Source of the DNA: an uncultured Gammaproteobacteria bacterium
Lineage (GTDB): Bacteria; Pseudomonadota; Gammaproteobacteria; Pseudomonadales; Pseudohongiellaceae
Assembly: GCA_913060495.1 (NCBI GenBank)
Contig: CAJXRP010000001.1
Coordinates: forward strand, 62,001-126,000
Reading direction: 5' to 3'
Length of the DNA stretch: 64,000 nucleotides
Under the pieces are notes generated by a model. That model was given only the letters and a program-made list of their open reading frames with translations, had not been told where the DNA came from and made no database searches. The position numbers were made by a program, and so were the translations under genes. Below are positions 43,765 through 53,477 of this stretch, in pieces; within the stretch, counting starts at the first letter, position 1; each line of letters opens with the position of its first letter.

Positions 43765-44973
43765 GTGACGCAGAGTAATCTTCAAATCAGCATCCTAGGT
43801 TCGACCGGCTCGGTTGGCGTTAACACGCTTAATGTCATCGATGAGAATCCCGCCTATAAAGTTTTTGCGCTTACAGCACACCGAAATGCACAACTGCTCT
43901 TTGAGCAATGCCAAAAGTACCGCCCGAAGTTAGCCGTGTTGAGTGAAGAGGCTGCTCCTGAATTTAACGCGCTACTGCACGAGAGCAATCTCGATACAAA
44001 GTTGCTGATTGGTAAAGCTGGCTTGGTTGAAGCGGCGAGTAATGCCACTGTTGATATTGTGATGGCTGCAATTGTTGGCGCGGCAGGTCTCGAATCCACA
44101 CTCGCTGCTGCCTCAAATGGCAAGCGCTTGCTGCTGGCTAATAAGGAATCTTTGGTGATGACTGGAGATTTGCTTAAGCAGGCGGCGAGAGAATCTGGCG
44201 CTGAGATTTTGCCCATCGACAGTGAGCACAACGCAATTTTTCAGTGTCTGCCGCAGAGGTCGACTAGTGTTCATACTGGGGCTAGCGCCGGTGTAGAGAA
44301 AATTGTATTGACGGCATCCGGCGGGCCGTTCCTAAACACGCCAATTGAACAGCTCGAATCTGTCACGCCTGAACAGGCCTGCCTGCATCCGAAGTGGTCT
44401 ATGGGTAGAAAGATATCTGTGGACTCGGCAACAATGATGAATAAGGGTTTGGAGTTTATTGAGGCCTGCTATTTATTCGATGTAGAGCCGTCTCAGGTCG
44501 ATGTATTGATCCATCCGCAGAGTATTGTGCATTCGATGGTTCACTATAAAGATGGTTCGGTATTGGCGCAGATGGCGAACCCCGATATGCGTGTTCCCAT
44601 AGCCTACGGATTAGCGTGGCCAGAGCGGATTGAGTCAGGTGCTGCAAAGCTAGATTTGACGGCAGAGGAGCCGCTGCAATTCTCTAAGCCGGATCTTTCT
44701 AGATTTCCCTGTTTGCGGCTAGGTATCGAAGCTGCGCGAGAGCGTGGCACGGCGCCAGCAGTTCTTAATGCAGCAAACGAAGTGGCGGTGGAGGCATTTT
44801 TGCAGGGAGAGGTTGGTTTTGCGGAAATTCCCTCCATAATAGAGGCAGTTAGGGCACAAATACCTTGTGAACCAGCGCCTAGTCTCGCTATTATTCAAGA
44901 ACTTGATCAGCAAGCAAGAAGACTATCTAAAGAATTGATATTAAAGGATTTCTGTCGCGGAGCTAGCGCCTAG
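43765..44973 (+). CDS. dxr: 1-deoxy-D-xylulose 5-phosphate reductoisomerase
   Basis: A 402-residue enzyme (IspC) of the MEP pathway, turning DXP into methylerythritol phosphate with NADPH. Motifs: ILGSTGSVGVNTLNV (NADPH loop), LLLANKESLVM, PIDSEHNAIFQCL (metal and substrate), LTASGGPFL and HPKWSMGRKISVDSATMMNKGLEFIEACYLF. It begins with a GTG at 43765 right after cdsA. It supplies isoprenoid precursors for uppS, two genes upstream. Length matches E. coli Dxr (398). Confidence 0.97.
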   Translation: MTQSNLQISILGSTGSVGVNTLNVIDENPAYKVFALTAHRNAQLLFEQCQKYRPKLAVLSEEAAPEFNALLHESNLDTKLLIGKAGLVEAASNATVDIVMAAIVGAAGLESTLAAASNGKRLLLANKESLVMTGDLLKQAARESGAEILPIDSEHNAIFQCLPQRSTSVHTGASAGVEKIVLTASGGPFLNTPIEQLESVTPEQACLHPKWSMGRKISVDSATMMNKGLEFIEACYLFDVEPSQVDVLIHPQSIVHSMVHYKDGSVLAQMANPDMRVPIAYGLAWPERIESGAAKLDLTAEEPLQFSKPDLSRFPCLRLGIEAARERGTAPAVLNAANEVAVEAFLQGEVGFAEIPSIIEAVRAQIPCEPAPSLAIIQELDQQARRLSKELILKDFCRGASA

Positions 44974-44996
44974 GCCTGGTACTGGGACGAATATTT

Positions 44997-46388
44997 ATGA
45001 TACTTGAAGTTTTAATTAGCGTTATAGCTCTCCTAGCTACTCTAGGCATACTGGTGACGATTCATGAATTTGGCCATTTTTGGGTCGCTCGTCGCTGCGG
45101 TGTAAAGGTCCTTAGGTTTTCTATTGGCTTCGGCAAGGCCGTTAAGACATGGATAGGCAAGGATGGCGTTGAATATGTGATCGCCCCAATCCCGCTGGGT
45201 GGCTACGTTAAGATGCTAGGCCAGGAAGATACAACCGTAAGCGAGGCAAGCATTCTGCCCGCTAGCCAGCGCGAGTACTCGTTTGCCTACAAGCCCCTGT
45301 GGCAGAGGATGGCGATTGTCGCAGCTGGGCCTATCGCGAATTTCCTGTTGGCGATATTCATATTTTGGCTAATTAATATTTCCTATGGAGTTTCCGGTAT
45401 TGCGCCGGTGGTAAGCAATGTAATTGAAGACTCTATTGCCGAAACAGCAGGGCTAAGAGCAGGTGATGAAATTCTTGCCGTCGATGGTGAAGAAACCATC
45501 ATTTGGCAGCAAGTTACCATGCAGTTGCTGGCGCGACTGGGTGAAACTGGTGAAATAACTCTGACTGTCGACCCTGCTGACTCCAGTCGAGCAAGAGATA
45601 TCCAAGTCCCTATTAATGGCTGGATGAGTACCGAGACAACGCCGAATCCAGTTGGCAATCTCGGTATTATTCAATTCGAAATCCCAGCTGATATTGCCGG
45701 CATCGTGCCCGGCGGTGCTGCCGAGGCAGGGGATCTGCGCGCAGGCGATGAAATCATCTCTGTGGATGGCAGGGCTATACGTGGCTGGACCCATTGGGTG
45801 GAGGTTATCCGAGCGAATCCGGAACTCACGCTGAATGTCGTGGTCCAACGTGATGGAATCAATACTGATTTGTCGATTCGGCCGGAAACAGTGACCCTCG
45901 ATGACGGGACAGTAATTGGCAGCATTGGTGCCTATGTACAGGAGACGACGTTGGCAGAATTGCTGCCTCCGGAGATGCAGCGGCAGGTAGATTACAATGT
46001 CCTATCGGCGATTCAGCCGGCGATAGTCGAGACCTGGAACAAGTCGATTTTTGTATTGGATTCTGTGAAGAAGATGGTCGTCGGCTTGATCTCGGTGAAG
46101 AATGTAAATGGGCCGATAACTATTGCCCAGGTTGCTGGAGAGACGGTGACTTACGGATTTGATGTGTATCTAGGGTTTTTGGCTCTATTAAGTATTTCAC
46201 TAGGAGTACTTAACTTGCTGCCGATACCAGTTCTTGATGGTGGGCATCTGCTGTACTACGCGATCGAAGCGGTCATCAGAAGACCGGTACCAGAAAGAAT
46301 TCAAGCCTGGGGCTTACAGTTAGGCTTGTTGATGATTTCAGGAATAATGGTTTTAGCTATGTATAACGACGTTAATCGCCTGTTGTAA
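44997..46388 (+). CDS. rseP: Site-2 zinc protease RseP
   Basis: A 463-residue intramembrane metalloprotease. The zinc motif HEFGH is in the first helix (LVTIHEFGHFWVARRCGVKV). Two PDZ domains lie in the periplasmic middle (about residues 125-310). The third ligand motif LLPIPVLDGGHLLYYAIE is near the C-terminus. It makes the second cut in RseA, freeing sigma-E (genes at 14727 and 15315). It is called MucP in Pseudomonas. It is placed between dxr and bamA, as usual. Confidence 0.96.
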   Translation: MILEVLISVIALLATLGILVTIHEFGHFWVARRCGVKVLRFSIGFGKAVKTWIGKDGVEYVIAPIPLGGYVKMLGQEDTTVSEASILPASQREYSFAYKPLWQRMAIVAAGPIANFLLAIFIFWLINISYGVSGIAPVVSNVIEDSIAETAGLRAGDEILAVDGEETIIWQQVTMQLLARLGETGEITLTVDPADSSRARDIQVPINGWMSTETTPNPVGNLGIIQFEIPADIAGIVPGGAAEAGDLRAGDEIISVDGRAIRGWTHWVEVIRANPELTLNVVVQRDGINTDLSIRPETVTLDDGTVIGSIGAYVQETTLAELLPPEMQRQVDYNVLSAIQPAIVETWNKSIFVLDSVKKMVVGLISVKNVNGPITIAQVAGETVTYGFDVYLGFLALLSISLGVLNLLPIPVLDGGHLLYYAIEAVIRRPVPERIQAWGLQLGLLMISGIMVLAMYNDVNRLL

Positions 46389-46466
46389 AAAATAGCCAAA
46401 AAAGAATAGAAGAAAATATAAGTAACTCGCCGCCAAGTAACACAATTAATTGAGAATGCAGCGCAA

Positions 46467-49142
46467 ATGAAAAAACTCCTTTTTTGTTTGTTGGTGGCTT
46501 TTGGAATTTCAAAATCCCTCAACGCTCAGGAATTTGTAATAGCCGACATTATTGTCGATGGCTATCAACGTATTTCGCCCGGAATTATTTACAATCTATT
46601 GCCAGTAGGCATTGGTGATGAAGTTACGGCGGGCACCTCTGCGCAAATCATTCGAGAACTCTCTCAGTCGGAATATTTTGACGAGATTGAAGTGGCGCGT
46701 GAAGGCAATGTGCTGATCGTTACTGTTTTGGAGAGGCCTTCCGTAGCCGAAATTACTATAGAAGGAAATAGTGTTCTCGAGACTGAAGATATTCTCGAAA
46801 ACATGGCAACGGCAGACATTGCCGAGGGCCAAATTTTTACGCGCGCTGCGCTAGAAGTAATCCGCCAAGGAATACAGGACGTGTACTCTTCGCGTGGCCG
46901 CTATGGCGCGGCAGTGGACATCGAAGTAGAAGATCTACCTAGAAACCGTGTTGCTATTAGCCTGACTATTAACGAAGGCGAAGAATCACGCATCCGTCAT
47001 ATCAATATCGTTGGTAATGAAGCTTACAGCGAAGAGGATCTGCTCGGCCTCTTTGAGCTCGGCACCAAGCCTTGGTATTTAGTGCTAAGCCGCAAGGATC
47101 GTTATTCCCGCGAACAGTTTTCTGGTGATCTAGAACGCCTCGAATCATTCTATCTAGACAACGGTTTCGTAGAATTCAACATAGACTCCACCCCCATTTC
47201 CATCACGCCGGATCGTAAAGAAGTCTATATCACTATTAATCTGAACGAGGGAGACCTGTTCACTATCAACGAGGTTGATCTTGCTGGCGATCTGGTCGAT
47301 GCCGAAGCGCTTCTGCGGGCGGCGGTGTTCGTGCGCCCCGGTCAAATCTATTCCCAGGGCTTGGTCACCGGCACGGAAGAAATTATGGTGCAGTTTCTAG
47401 GCAACTTAGGTTATGCCTTTGCCGAGGCCACAGGCGTGCCCGAAGTCAACGAGGAAGACCAAACTGTTGATGTAACATTCTTTATCGAGCCGGGTAACCG
47501 AACTTATGTAAATCGTATAAATTTTGCGGGCAATATTTCTACGGCAGATGATGTGTTACGAAGAGAGATGCGGCAGTTAGAGTCTGCCCCGGCGTCCAGC
47601 CTGCAGATCGAGCAGTCGAAGGTTCGTCTACAGCGACTCGGTTACTTTGAGACAGTTGAAGTCGATACGATTGAGGTGGCTGGAACGGAAGACCAGATTG
47701 ACGTTAACTACGATGTGCTTGAACAAAACTTTGGCGCGATTAGTTTTCAAGTCGGAACAGGCGGCGGCGGAAACTTCTTCATCAGTTCTAACCTGCAGGC
47801 GCAAAACTTTCTGGGTACTGGTAAAACATTGGGCGTTGGCATTAATAAGAGTCGATTTCAAACGGGTCTAAATTTCCAGTACCAAGATCCCTATTATACG
47901 CCTGACGGGGTGAGTAGGGGGTTCAACCTATTTGCTCAGAAGATCGAGTCACCTTTCAATGTATCTGATTTCAATACATCTTCCTTTGGAGGGTCACTGA
48001 GTTTCAGTTATCCATTGAGTGAGATTGAATTGCTCGGTTTTGATTTCGGATTCACGCACACAGAGTTGAGTGCCGGACTGGGTTCCGTTCAAGAGATTGT
48101 TTCCAGCCCAACTTTCTTCGATGGTGTAGACAAATACATTATTACACCTGCTAATCCTAACGCTTTTGATGGCCCGGTAGCGGACGCGGTTCTCGGTGAT
48201 GTGGCCTCACTAAGCCCGTTGCAGCTGCGATCGAATATAGATCAGGGCTTTGTAGATAAGTTTGGCGACACCTTTGATAATTTTACGATTACAGGTAACT
48301 GGTTTCGCAACACGCTAAATCGTGGCCAGATGGCAACAAGCGGCAAGCTTCACAGTGTCGGTGTAGAAGTCACCTTGCCAGGTAGTGACCTGCAATATGC
48401 CAGAATTAACTACAACAATGAGATGTATTGGCCGCTTTCTCAGGATCAACGCTGGGTTATAGGTTTGCGGGCTAATCTGGGCTACGGCATAGGTTATGGC
48501 GATACCGAAGAAATGCCTTTCTTCAATAACTACTTTGCTGGCGGTATAAACTCGGGCGGTATCGTGCGCGGCTTTGAAGAAAATAGCCTAGGGCCACAGA
48601 GTACACCAGGCGCTAGATATCTAACTGATTTTGGGCTGACTTTGTTACGTGATGAGAATGGTGAAATCCTGCGCCGCGTAGATGGTTCTGCGGAAGGTTT
48701 TAATAGAGACGTAGGTTATCAGACAGAGCTTCTTTTTGACGAAAACGGCCAACCAGTAGTGGGTGCAGACGGAAATCAGGAAATCGCTCTGGCGGTACAA
48801 AGTTTCTTCCTAGACGAGGATTTTGACAGTTTTGGTGGTAATATACTCGCCACCGCGACTTTGGAGCTGTTATTCCCGATTCCGTTTATCGATGATTCGA
48901 GCCGAGTTAGATCGGCTTTCTTTATAGATGCCGGAAACGTATTCTCGTCGCACTGTACAGAACGGCAGACACTTCTAAACAATTGCACAGATTTCGATCT
49001 GGGCGAGGTTAGATACTCTGCAGGAATTAGTGTTACTTACATCTCTCCATTTGGTCCGCTGACATTTTATGTCGCGAAACCATTCGGTAAAGATGGAGAC
49101 GATACAAAGAGCTTCGATTTCACCGTTGGAAATGGTTTTTAG
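46467..49142 (+). CDS. bamA: Outer membrane assembly factor BamA
   Basis: An 891-residue Omp85 protein, about 80 longer than E. coli BamA (810). The signal peptide is cut near SKSLNAQ (residue 21). Five POTRA domains occupy about residues 22-420, including VEVDTIEVAGTEDQIDVNYDVLEQ. The beta-barrel follows, ending KSFDFTVGNGF with the C-terminal Phe required for insertion. Extra length is in barrel loops, for instance around SSPTFFDGVDKYIITPANP and LLRDENGEILRRVDGSAEG. It inserts outer-membrane proteins. It follows rseP and precedes the skp-like gene and the lpx genes. Confidence 0.96.
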   Translation: MKKLLFCLLVAFGISKSLNAQEFVIADIIVDGYQRISPGIIYNLLPVGIGDEVTAGTSAQIIRELSQSEYFDEIEVAREGNVLIVTVLERPSVAEITIEGNSVLETEDILENMATADIAEGQIFTRAALEVIRQGIQDVYSSRGRYGAAVDIEVEDLPRNRVAISLTINEGEESRIRHINIVGNEAYSEEDLLGLFELGTKPWYLVLSRKDRYSREQFSGDLERLESFYLDNGFVEFNIDSTPISITPDRKEVYITINLNEGDLFTINEVDLAGDLVDAEALLRAAVFVRPGQIYSQGLVTGTEEIMVQFLGNLGYAFAEATGVPEVNEEDQTVDVTFFIEPGNRTYVNRINFAGNISTADDVLRREMRQLESAPASSLQIEQSKVRLQRLGYFETVEVDTIEVAGTEDQIDVNYDVLEQNFGAISFQVGTGGGGNFFISSNLQAQNFLGTGKTLGVGINKSRFQTGLNFQYQDPYYTPDGVSRGFNLFAQKIESPFNVSDFNTSSFGGSLSFSYPLSEIELLGFDFGFTHTELSAGLGSVQEIVSSPTFFDGVDKYIITPANPNAFDGPVADAVLGDVASLSPLQLRSNIDQGFVDKFGDTFDNFTITGNWFRNTLNRGQMATSGKLHSVGVEVTLPGSDLQYARINYNNEMYWPLSQDQRWVIGLRANLGYGIGYGDTEEMPFFNNYFAGGINSGGIVRGFEENSLGPQSTPGARYLTDFGLTLLRDENGEILRRVDGSAEGFNRDVGYQTELLFDENGQPVVGADGNQEIALAVQSFFLDEDFDSFGGNILATATLELLFPIPFIDDSSRVRSAFFIDAGNVFSSHCTERQTLLNNCTDFDLGEVRYSAGISVTYISPFGPLTFYVAKPFGKDGDDTKSFDFTVGNGF

Positions 49143-49161
49143 ATTGTCTTGATTTGAGGAG

Positions 49162-49190
49162 TTGACATTCATCGTCATTGCTCGACTAAA
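49162..49190 (+). promoter_or_regulatory. Possible promoter between bamA and skp
   Basis: A perfect TTGACA at 49162-49167 is followed after 17 bases by ACTAAA, a poor -10. Further on is the 12-bp palindrome TTAGACGTCTAA (49238-49249). A separate start for skp is possible but weakly supported. Confidence 0.3.
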
Positions 49191-49327
49191 CAAGATTCAG
49201 GGATTGCAAAATTTGGTACGTTATTGGGCTGCGCGTTTTAGACGTCTAAGTACAAAATTGTAGTGTTAGTAGTTAATTGTCAGTTGGGCGAATGCCCAAT
49301 AGTGTTTGTAAGAATTGGAGAATTACC

Positions 49328-49846
49328 GTGAAATTATTTAAGAGTCTAATTGTCTGCCTGAGTTTGGTTTTAGTGTCTCAAGGTGCTGCCGCTCAGGACA
49401 CCAAGATAGGTGTGCTTAATGCATTGCAGGCATTGTTTAATTCAGATGCGGCTCGTGTCGTGCAAGAGGAATTGGAGCAGGAGTTTAGTTCCGATGAAGA
49501 GAGAGCTCAGGAACTTACTGATCAGCTAAACGCTCTGCGTGAAGAATTTCAACAGAACGAAGCTGTTATGAGTGAGCAAGAGATTAGCCGTATGAATTCT
49601 AGCGCACAAGACTTGCAGGTTCAGCTACAGCTGATACAAGAAAGAGTGCAAACAGCGTTGCAGACAAAGAATCAGCAATTTCTTGAAAGTATGCAGGGCG
49701 CTCTTGCCGAAGCTGTAACCGATGTAGTCGCCGAGGGCGGTTACGATCTGATTCTCAATTCAGATACCGCACCTTATTTTGCTCCAGTATTGGATATTAC
49801 CGCTAAGGTAACTGCAAAGCTGAATGAAAAATCGCAGACTAATTAG
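49328..49846 (+). CDS. skp: OmpH/Skp family periplasmic chaperone
   Basis: A 172-residue periplasmic chaperone that carries unfolded outer-membrane proteins to the BAM complex. The signal peptide VKLFKSLIVCLSLVLVSQGAAAQ is cut after AAA or AQ. The mature start TKIGVLNALQALFNSDAARVVQEELEQEF matches the family, and the middle is a long charged coiled coil forming the tentacle arms. The track start (TTG 49277) is too long. The GTG at 49328 with GGAG 8 bases upstream gives a proper signal peptide. It sits between bamA and lpxD, the canonical place. Confidence 0.93.
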   Translation: MKLFKSLIVCLSLVLVSQGAAAQDTKIGVLNALQALFNSDAARVVQEELEQEFSSDEERAQELTDQLNALREEFQQNEAVMSEQEISRMNSSAQDLQVQLQLIQERVQTALQTKNQQFLESMQGALAEAVTDVVAEGGYDLILNSDTAPYFAPVLDITAKVTAKLNEKSQTN

Positions 49847-49878
49847 TAAAGGAAGTCTCATTATCGGGTTAGTGTCAG

Positions 49879-50907
49879 GTGGCACATAAAACAAAATATA
49901 CATTGGCGAAGCTAGCAGAATTGCTGGATGCCAAATTGACGGGCGATGGCCAGTGTGAAATCACTGGTCTAGCTACTCTCAAGAATGCCAAGCCTGGCGA
50001 ACTGAGTTTCCTAAGCAATCCTTCCTATGCAGACCAACTGAAGAGTTGTCAGGCGTCTGCGATCCTCATCGATGAAAAATTTCTAGACAGCTGTCCAGGC
50101 AACAAGCTTGTGACAAGCATTCCCTATGTGGCTTTCGCAAAAGCTACCGCCTTATTCAACCAGTCTCCGCTGCCTAGTATAGGCGTTCATGAGTCCGCGA
50201 GCGTGGACACTTCTGTCGTACTTGGAAAGAACGTAAGCATCGGGGCAAATGCCGTACTCGCCGCCAACGTCATAATTGGTAACGATGTCGAAATAGGCGC
50301 TGGATGTTATATAGGCGAGGGCGCCAACCTCAGCGATGGCTGTAAACTGCATGGCAACGTAACGTTGTATCACCGTGTCATTCTGGGCAGGAATGTAGAG
50401 ATTCATTCTGCGTCGGTCATCGGTGCGGATGGATTTGGTTTTGCTTTTGACGGCAGCAAGTCTGTTAAAATTCATCAGCTAGGCACAGTTAGAATAGGCG
50501 ACAATGTTGAGATTGGTGCGTGTACCACGATAGATCGGGGTGCTCTGGACGACACCGAGATTGGTAACGGCGTGAAGATAGACAATCAAGTACAGATCGC
50601 CCACAACTGCAAGATTGGCGAATACACTATAATCTGCGGCTGTGCTGGCATTGCAGGCAGCGTGACAATAGGCAAATACTGCATCATGGGTGGCGGTTCA
50701 GGTGCTGTAGGCCATATAAACATAGTTGATAAGGTCCAAGTGAGTGCGATGACGCTGGTGAGCCAGTCGATTCCGGAGCCGGGCATGTACTCTACTGGTA
50801 CAATCCAAGCTAAGACTTCCCAGTGGAAGCGCAATGCGATTCGGTTTCAGCAACTAGATAGCATCGCGAAGAGATTGAAAGAAATCGAGAATTCTACCGA
50901 TAAGTAG
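49879..50907 (+). CDS. lpxD: UDP-3-O-(3-hydroxyacyl)glucosamine N-acyltransferase
   Basis: A 342-residue lipid A enzyme adding the N-linked hydroxyacyl chain. The N-terminal uridine-binding domain contains GLATLKNAKPGELSFLSNPSY. The rest is a left-handed beta helix of hexapeptides. The catalytic His lies in QIAHNCKIGEYTIICGCAGIAGS, and the GADGFGFAFDG segment is typical. The start is a GTG at 49879. It is first of the lpxD-fabZ-lpxA-lpxB cluster. Length equals E. coli LpxD (341). Confidence 0.97.
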   Translation: MAHKTKYTLAKLAELLDAKLTGDGQCEITGLATLKNAKPGELSFLSNPSYADQLKSCQASAILIDEKFLDSCPGNKLVTSIPYVAFAKATALFNQSPLPSIGVHESASVDTSVVLGKNVSIGANAVLAANVIIGNDVEIGAGCYIGEGANLSDGCKLHGNVTLYHRVILGRNVEIHSASVIGADGFGFAFDGSKSVKIHQLGTVRIGDNVEIGACTTIDRGALDDTEIGNGVKIDNQVQIAHNCKIGEYTIICGCAGIAGSVTIGKYCIMGGGSGAVGHINIVDKVQVSAMTLVSQSIPEPGMYSTGTIQAKTSQWKRNAIRFQQLDSIAKRLKEIENSTDK

Positions 50908-51011
50908 TAGGTCGGTAGAATCAAAACCAGAGCTTCGAGCAAGAAGCCGTAGAATTAACAACAAACCTAGCACGCAGTTATTCGCGCGCAAGACAGACTA
51001 GAGAACCACAC

Positions 51012-51461
51012 ATGTTAATGACCGTCCAAGAAATTAAAGAATATCTTCCCCAGCGTTACCCCTTTCTGTTGGTGGATAGAGTGGTCGAGATGGACCTCGG
51101 TAAATCTATCGTGGCTTACAAGAATGTTACTGTTAATGAACCATTTTTTGATGGCCACTTTCCGAATCAGCCTATTATGCCTGGCGTTCTTATCATCGAA
51201 GCACTGGCGCAGGCAGCCGGCGTGTTGGGGTTTAAGAGTCAGGAAAAGAAACCAAAGGATGGTTATCTATATTATTTCGTTGGTGCGGACAATGTGCGCC
51301 TACGTAGACCCGTAATACCTGGAGATCGTCTTACCTTAGCGGCTGAAATTGTCACCAACAAACGCGGCATCTATAAGTTTGCTTGCCGCGCTTCAGTGGG
51401 TGAGGAGCTAGTTGGAACAATGACCATCATGTGTGCAGAGAGGAAGGTGGATGTCGATTGA
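51012..51461 (+). CDS. fabZ: 3-hydroxyacyl-ACP dehydratase FabZ
   Basis: A 149-residue hot-dog-fold dehydratase of fatty acid synthesis. It carries [22 protein letters not shown] and the active-site stretch [23 protein letters not shown] with catalytic His and Glu. It competes with the neighbouring LpxA for hydroxyacyl-ACP, which explains the conserved linkage. An alternative start is the second ATG six bases on. Its 3' end overlaps lpxA by 11 bases. Confidence 0.97.
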   Translation: MLMTVQEIKEYLPQRYPFLLVDRVVEMDLGKSIVAYKNVTVNEPFFDGHFPNQPIMPGVLIIEALAQAAGVLGFKSQEKKPKDGYLYYFVGADNVRLRRPVIPGDRLTLAAEIVTNKRGIYKFACRASVGEELVGTMTIMCAERKVDVD

Positions 51462-52224
51462 TTCCAGCGCAAGGATAGATCCTAAAGCTGAAATAGATTC
51501 CGATGTAACGATTGGTCCCTGGACTATCATCGGGCCGAATGTGCAGATTGGATCTGGCACTGTCATCGACTCCCATGTGATGATTCGCGCCAACACAAAA
51601 ATAGGCAAGAATAACCGCATATTCCAATTCAGTTCTGTGGGTGAAGATCCTGCTGATTTGAAGTTCAAGGGAGAAGAGACCTGGCTGGAGATTGGTGATA
51701 ACAATGTCCTGCGTGAAGGCTCTAATTTGCATCGTGGCACAGGCTTTGGCGGCGGTCTCACTCGAGTCGGTAACGACAACCTATTTATGCCCTATGTGCA
51801 CATTGCCCATGACTGTATGGTGGGAAGCCACACAATCTTTGCTAACAACGTGGGAATCTCTGGCCACGTGGAAGTCGATGACTGGGCCATCCTAGGCGGC
51901 TATGCCGGCGTAAACCAATTTCTCAAGATCGGTGCTCATGCGATGGTCGGTGGGGTAACGCATATCGATCATGATGTGCCCGCCTATATGATCGTCAGTG
52001 GCCAACCGGCTGCGGTGAGGGCGGTTAACACTATCGGGCTCGAGCGTCGTGGTTTCGATAAGCCTACCATCAAGCAATTACGTAACGCCTTTAAGGTCAT
52101 CTACATGCGTGGACACAAATTGCAGGATGCCATAAGCGAATTGAAAACCCTGCGCGAAGATTGTGATGCGCTGCAGCTTCTCATCGACTCGCTGGAGAGT
52201 TCGAAGAAAGGAATTCACCGCTAG
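51451..52224 (+). CDS. lpxA: UDP-N-acetylglucosamine acyltransferase
   Basis: A 257-residue enzyme of the first lipid A step, moving a hydroxyacyl chain from ACP to UDP-GlcNAc. The start [24 protein letters not shown] opens a hexapeptide beta helix. The catalytic His is in [21 protein letters not shown]. The C-terminal helical part includes [20 protein letters not shown]. The ATG at 51451 with AGGAAGG upstream is preferred over the track's 51433. It overlaps fabZ, so the two are coupled. Confidence 0.96.
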   Translation: MSIDSSARIDPKAEIDSDVTIGPWTIIGPNVQIGSGTVIDSHVMIRANTKIGKNNRIFQFSSVGEDPADLKFKGEETWLEIGDNNVLREGSNLHRGTGFGGGLTRVGNDNLFMPYVHIAHDCMVGSHTIFANNVGISGHVEVDDWAILGGYAGVNQFLKIGAHAMVGGVTHIDHDVPAYMIVSGQPAAVRAVNTIGLERRGFDKPTIKQLRNAFKVIYMRGHKLQDAISELKTLREDCDALQLLIDSLESSKKGIHR

Positions 52225-52316
52225 AGCTTAAGCTCTACCGCGTCATAGATTCACCCGTCTGTTTGTCATGTAAGCTGCGAGTGTAACCAAAGCCACTTAT
52301 CACGATACATCTAACT

Positions 52317-53477
52317 ATGAGCGACGCCCCACTTATCGGAATTGTTGCTGGCGAAAAATCCGGAGACATTCTGGGTGCCGGTCTGATTGCCGCGCTACGC
52401 CTTAAATACCCCGATGCGGAATTTGCCGGTGTTGGTGGGCCCGACATGATTGCGCTGGGATTCAATTCCCTCGTCGAGATGGAGAGGCTTTCGGTTATGG
52501 GCTTCGTTGAGCCTTTGGGCAGGTTGCCTGAGTTATTCGCGCTGAAGAAACGCCTCAGGGAATTCTTTGGTCAGAGGCGACCGCTGGTCTTTATCGGTAT
52601 CGACAGCCCTGACTTCAATCTGCGCCTCGAAGAGGAGCTGAAGATTGATAACATCAAAACAGCTCACTATGTCAGTCCAAGTCTTTGGGCCTACCGCGAG
52701 AAAAGAATCCATAAGGTGAAGCGTGCAGTAGATCTAATGCTGACCTTGTTTCCCTTTGAGACTGACGTCTATACGCAGCATGGAGTCGAAGTTAAGTGTG
52801 TAGGTCATCCGTTGGCAGATACCATCGGTTTCGAAGACAAGAAGCTATCCTCCCGTGAACAATTTGGCCTCGCTGCTGATGATGCTGTGGTTGCTCTAAT
52901 GCCCGGTAGCCGCGGCGGCGAAATCAAGCGGCTTGCGCCGGTATTCCTTGCGGCAGCGGTGGGGGCTTTAGAGGACTGTCCGCAGCTAAAGTTTTTAATT
53001 CCCTATAGCAGTGCCGCGAACAAGTCGCAGATCGAAGCGCTGTTTCGTGAAGAGTCAATAATCCAAGGTGATCAATTCGTTTTGGTCGACGATTCTCACG
53101 GGGCTATCAGTGCGGCAGATTTGGTCGTGCTGTCTTCCGGGACTGCTACTTTGGAAGCGCTGCTGCTAAGGCGACCAATGATCGTCGGTTATAAGCTTGC
53201 GGCAATCACCTTTGCCATCGCCTCACGCATTGTGAAGATCCCTTATGTAGCCTTACCTAATCTGCTCGCAGGAAGGCAGCTGGTGCCTGAATATATTCAA
53301 CACGATCTCACCGCAGATAAAGTGCGCGATGGGATAGTCAGGCATATGACCGGTTCGGAGGATCATCAGGCGCTAATGCAGGAGTTTGAGCGAATACATA
53401 AGAGCCTGCGCCTAGACGCCTCCTCCCAGGCAGCACAAGCCGTAGCGTCATTGATAGAGAAAGACAGTAGTCAGTAA
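52317..53477 (+). CDS. lpxB: Lipid-A-disaccharide synthase
   Basis: A 386-residue glycosyltransferase (family 19) that joins lipid X to UDP-diacylglucosamine. The start IGIVAGEKSGDILGAGLIAAL, then FIGIDSPDFNLRLE, HYVSPSLWAYREKRIHKVKR and PYVALPNLLAGRQLVPEYIQ are family hallmarks. It acts at the inner face of the inner membrane. The stop is followed immediately by the rnhB ATG. Length equals E. coli LpxB (382). Confidence 0.97.
   Translation: MSDAPLIGIVAGEKSGDILGAGLIAALRLKYPDAEFAGVGGPDMIALGFNSLVEMERLSVMGFVEPLGRLPELFALKKRLREFFGQRRPLVFIGIDSPDFNLRLEEELKIDNIKTAHYVSPSLWAYREKRIHKVKRAVDLMLTLFPFETDVYTQHGVEVKCVGHPLADTIGFEDKKLSSREQFGLAADDAVVALMPGSRGGEIKRLAPVFLAAAVGALEDCPQLKFLIPYSSAANKSQIEALFREESIIQGDQFVLVDDSHGAISAADLVVLSSGTATLEALLLRRPMIVGYKLAAITFAIASRIVKIPYVALPNLLAGRQLVPEYIQHDLTADKVRDGIVRHMTGSEDHQALMQEFERIHKSLRLDASSQAAQAVASLIEKDSSQ

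Noticed and set aside
44894-44940. GAACTT near the end of dxr as a sigma-E promoter for rseP/bamA
   Set aside because: The only TCTAAA box lies 21 bases away, too far for the 15-16 base spacing of sigma-E promoters.
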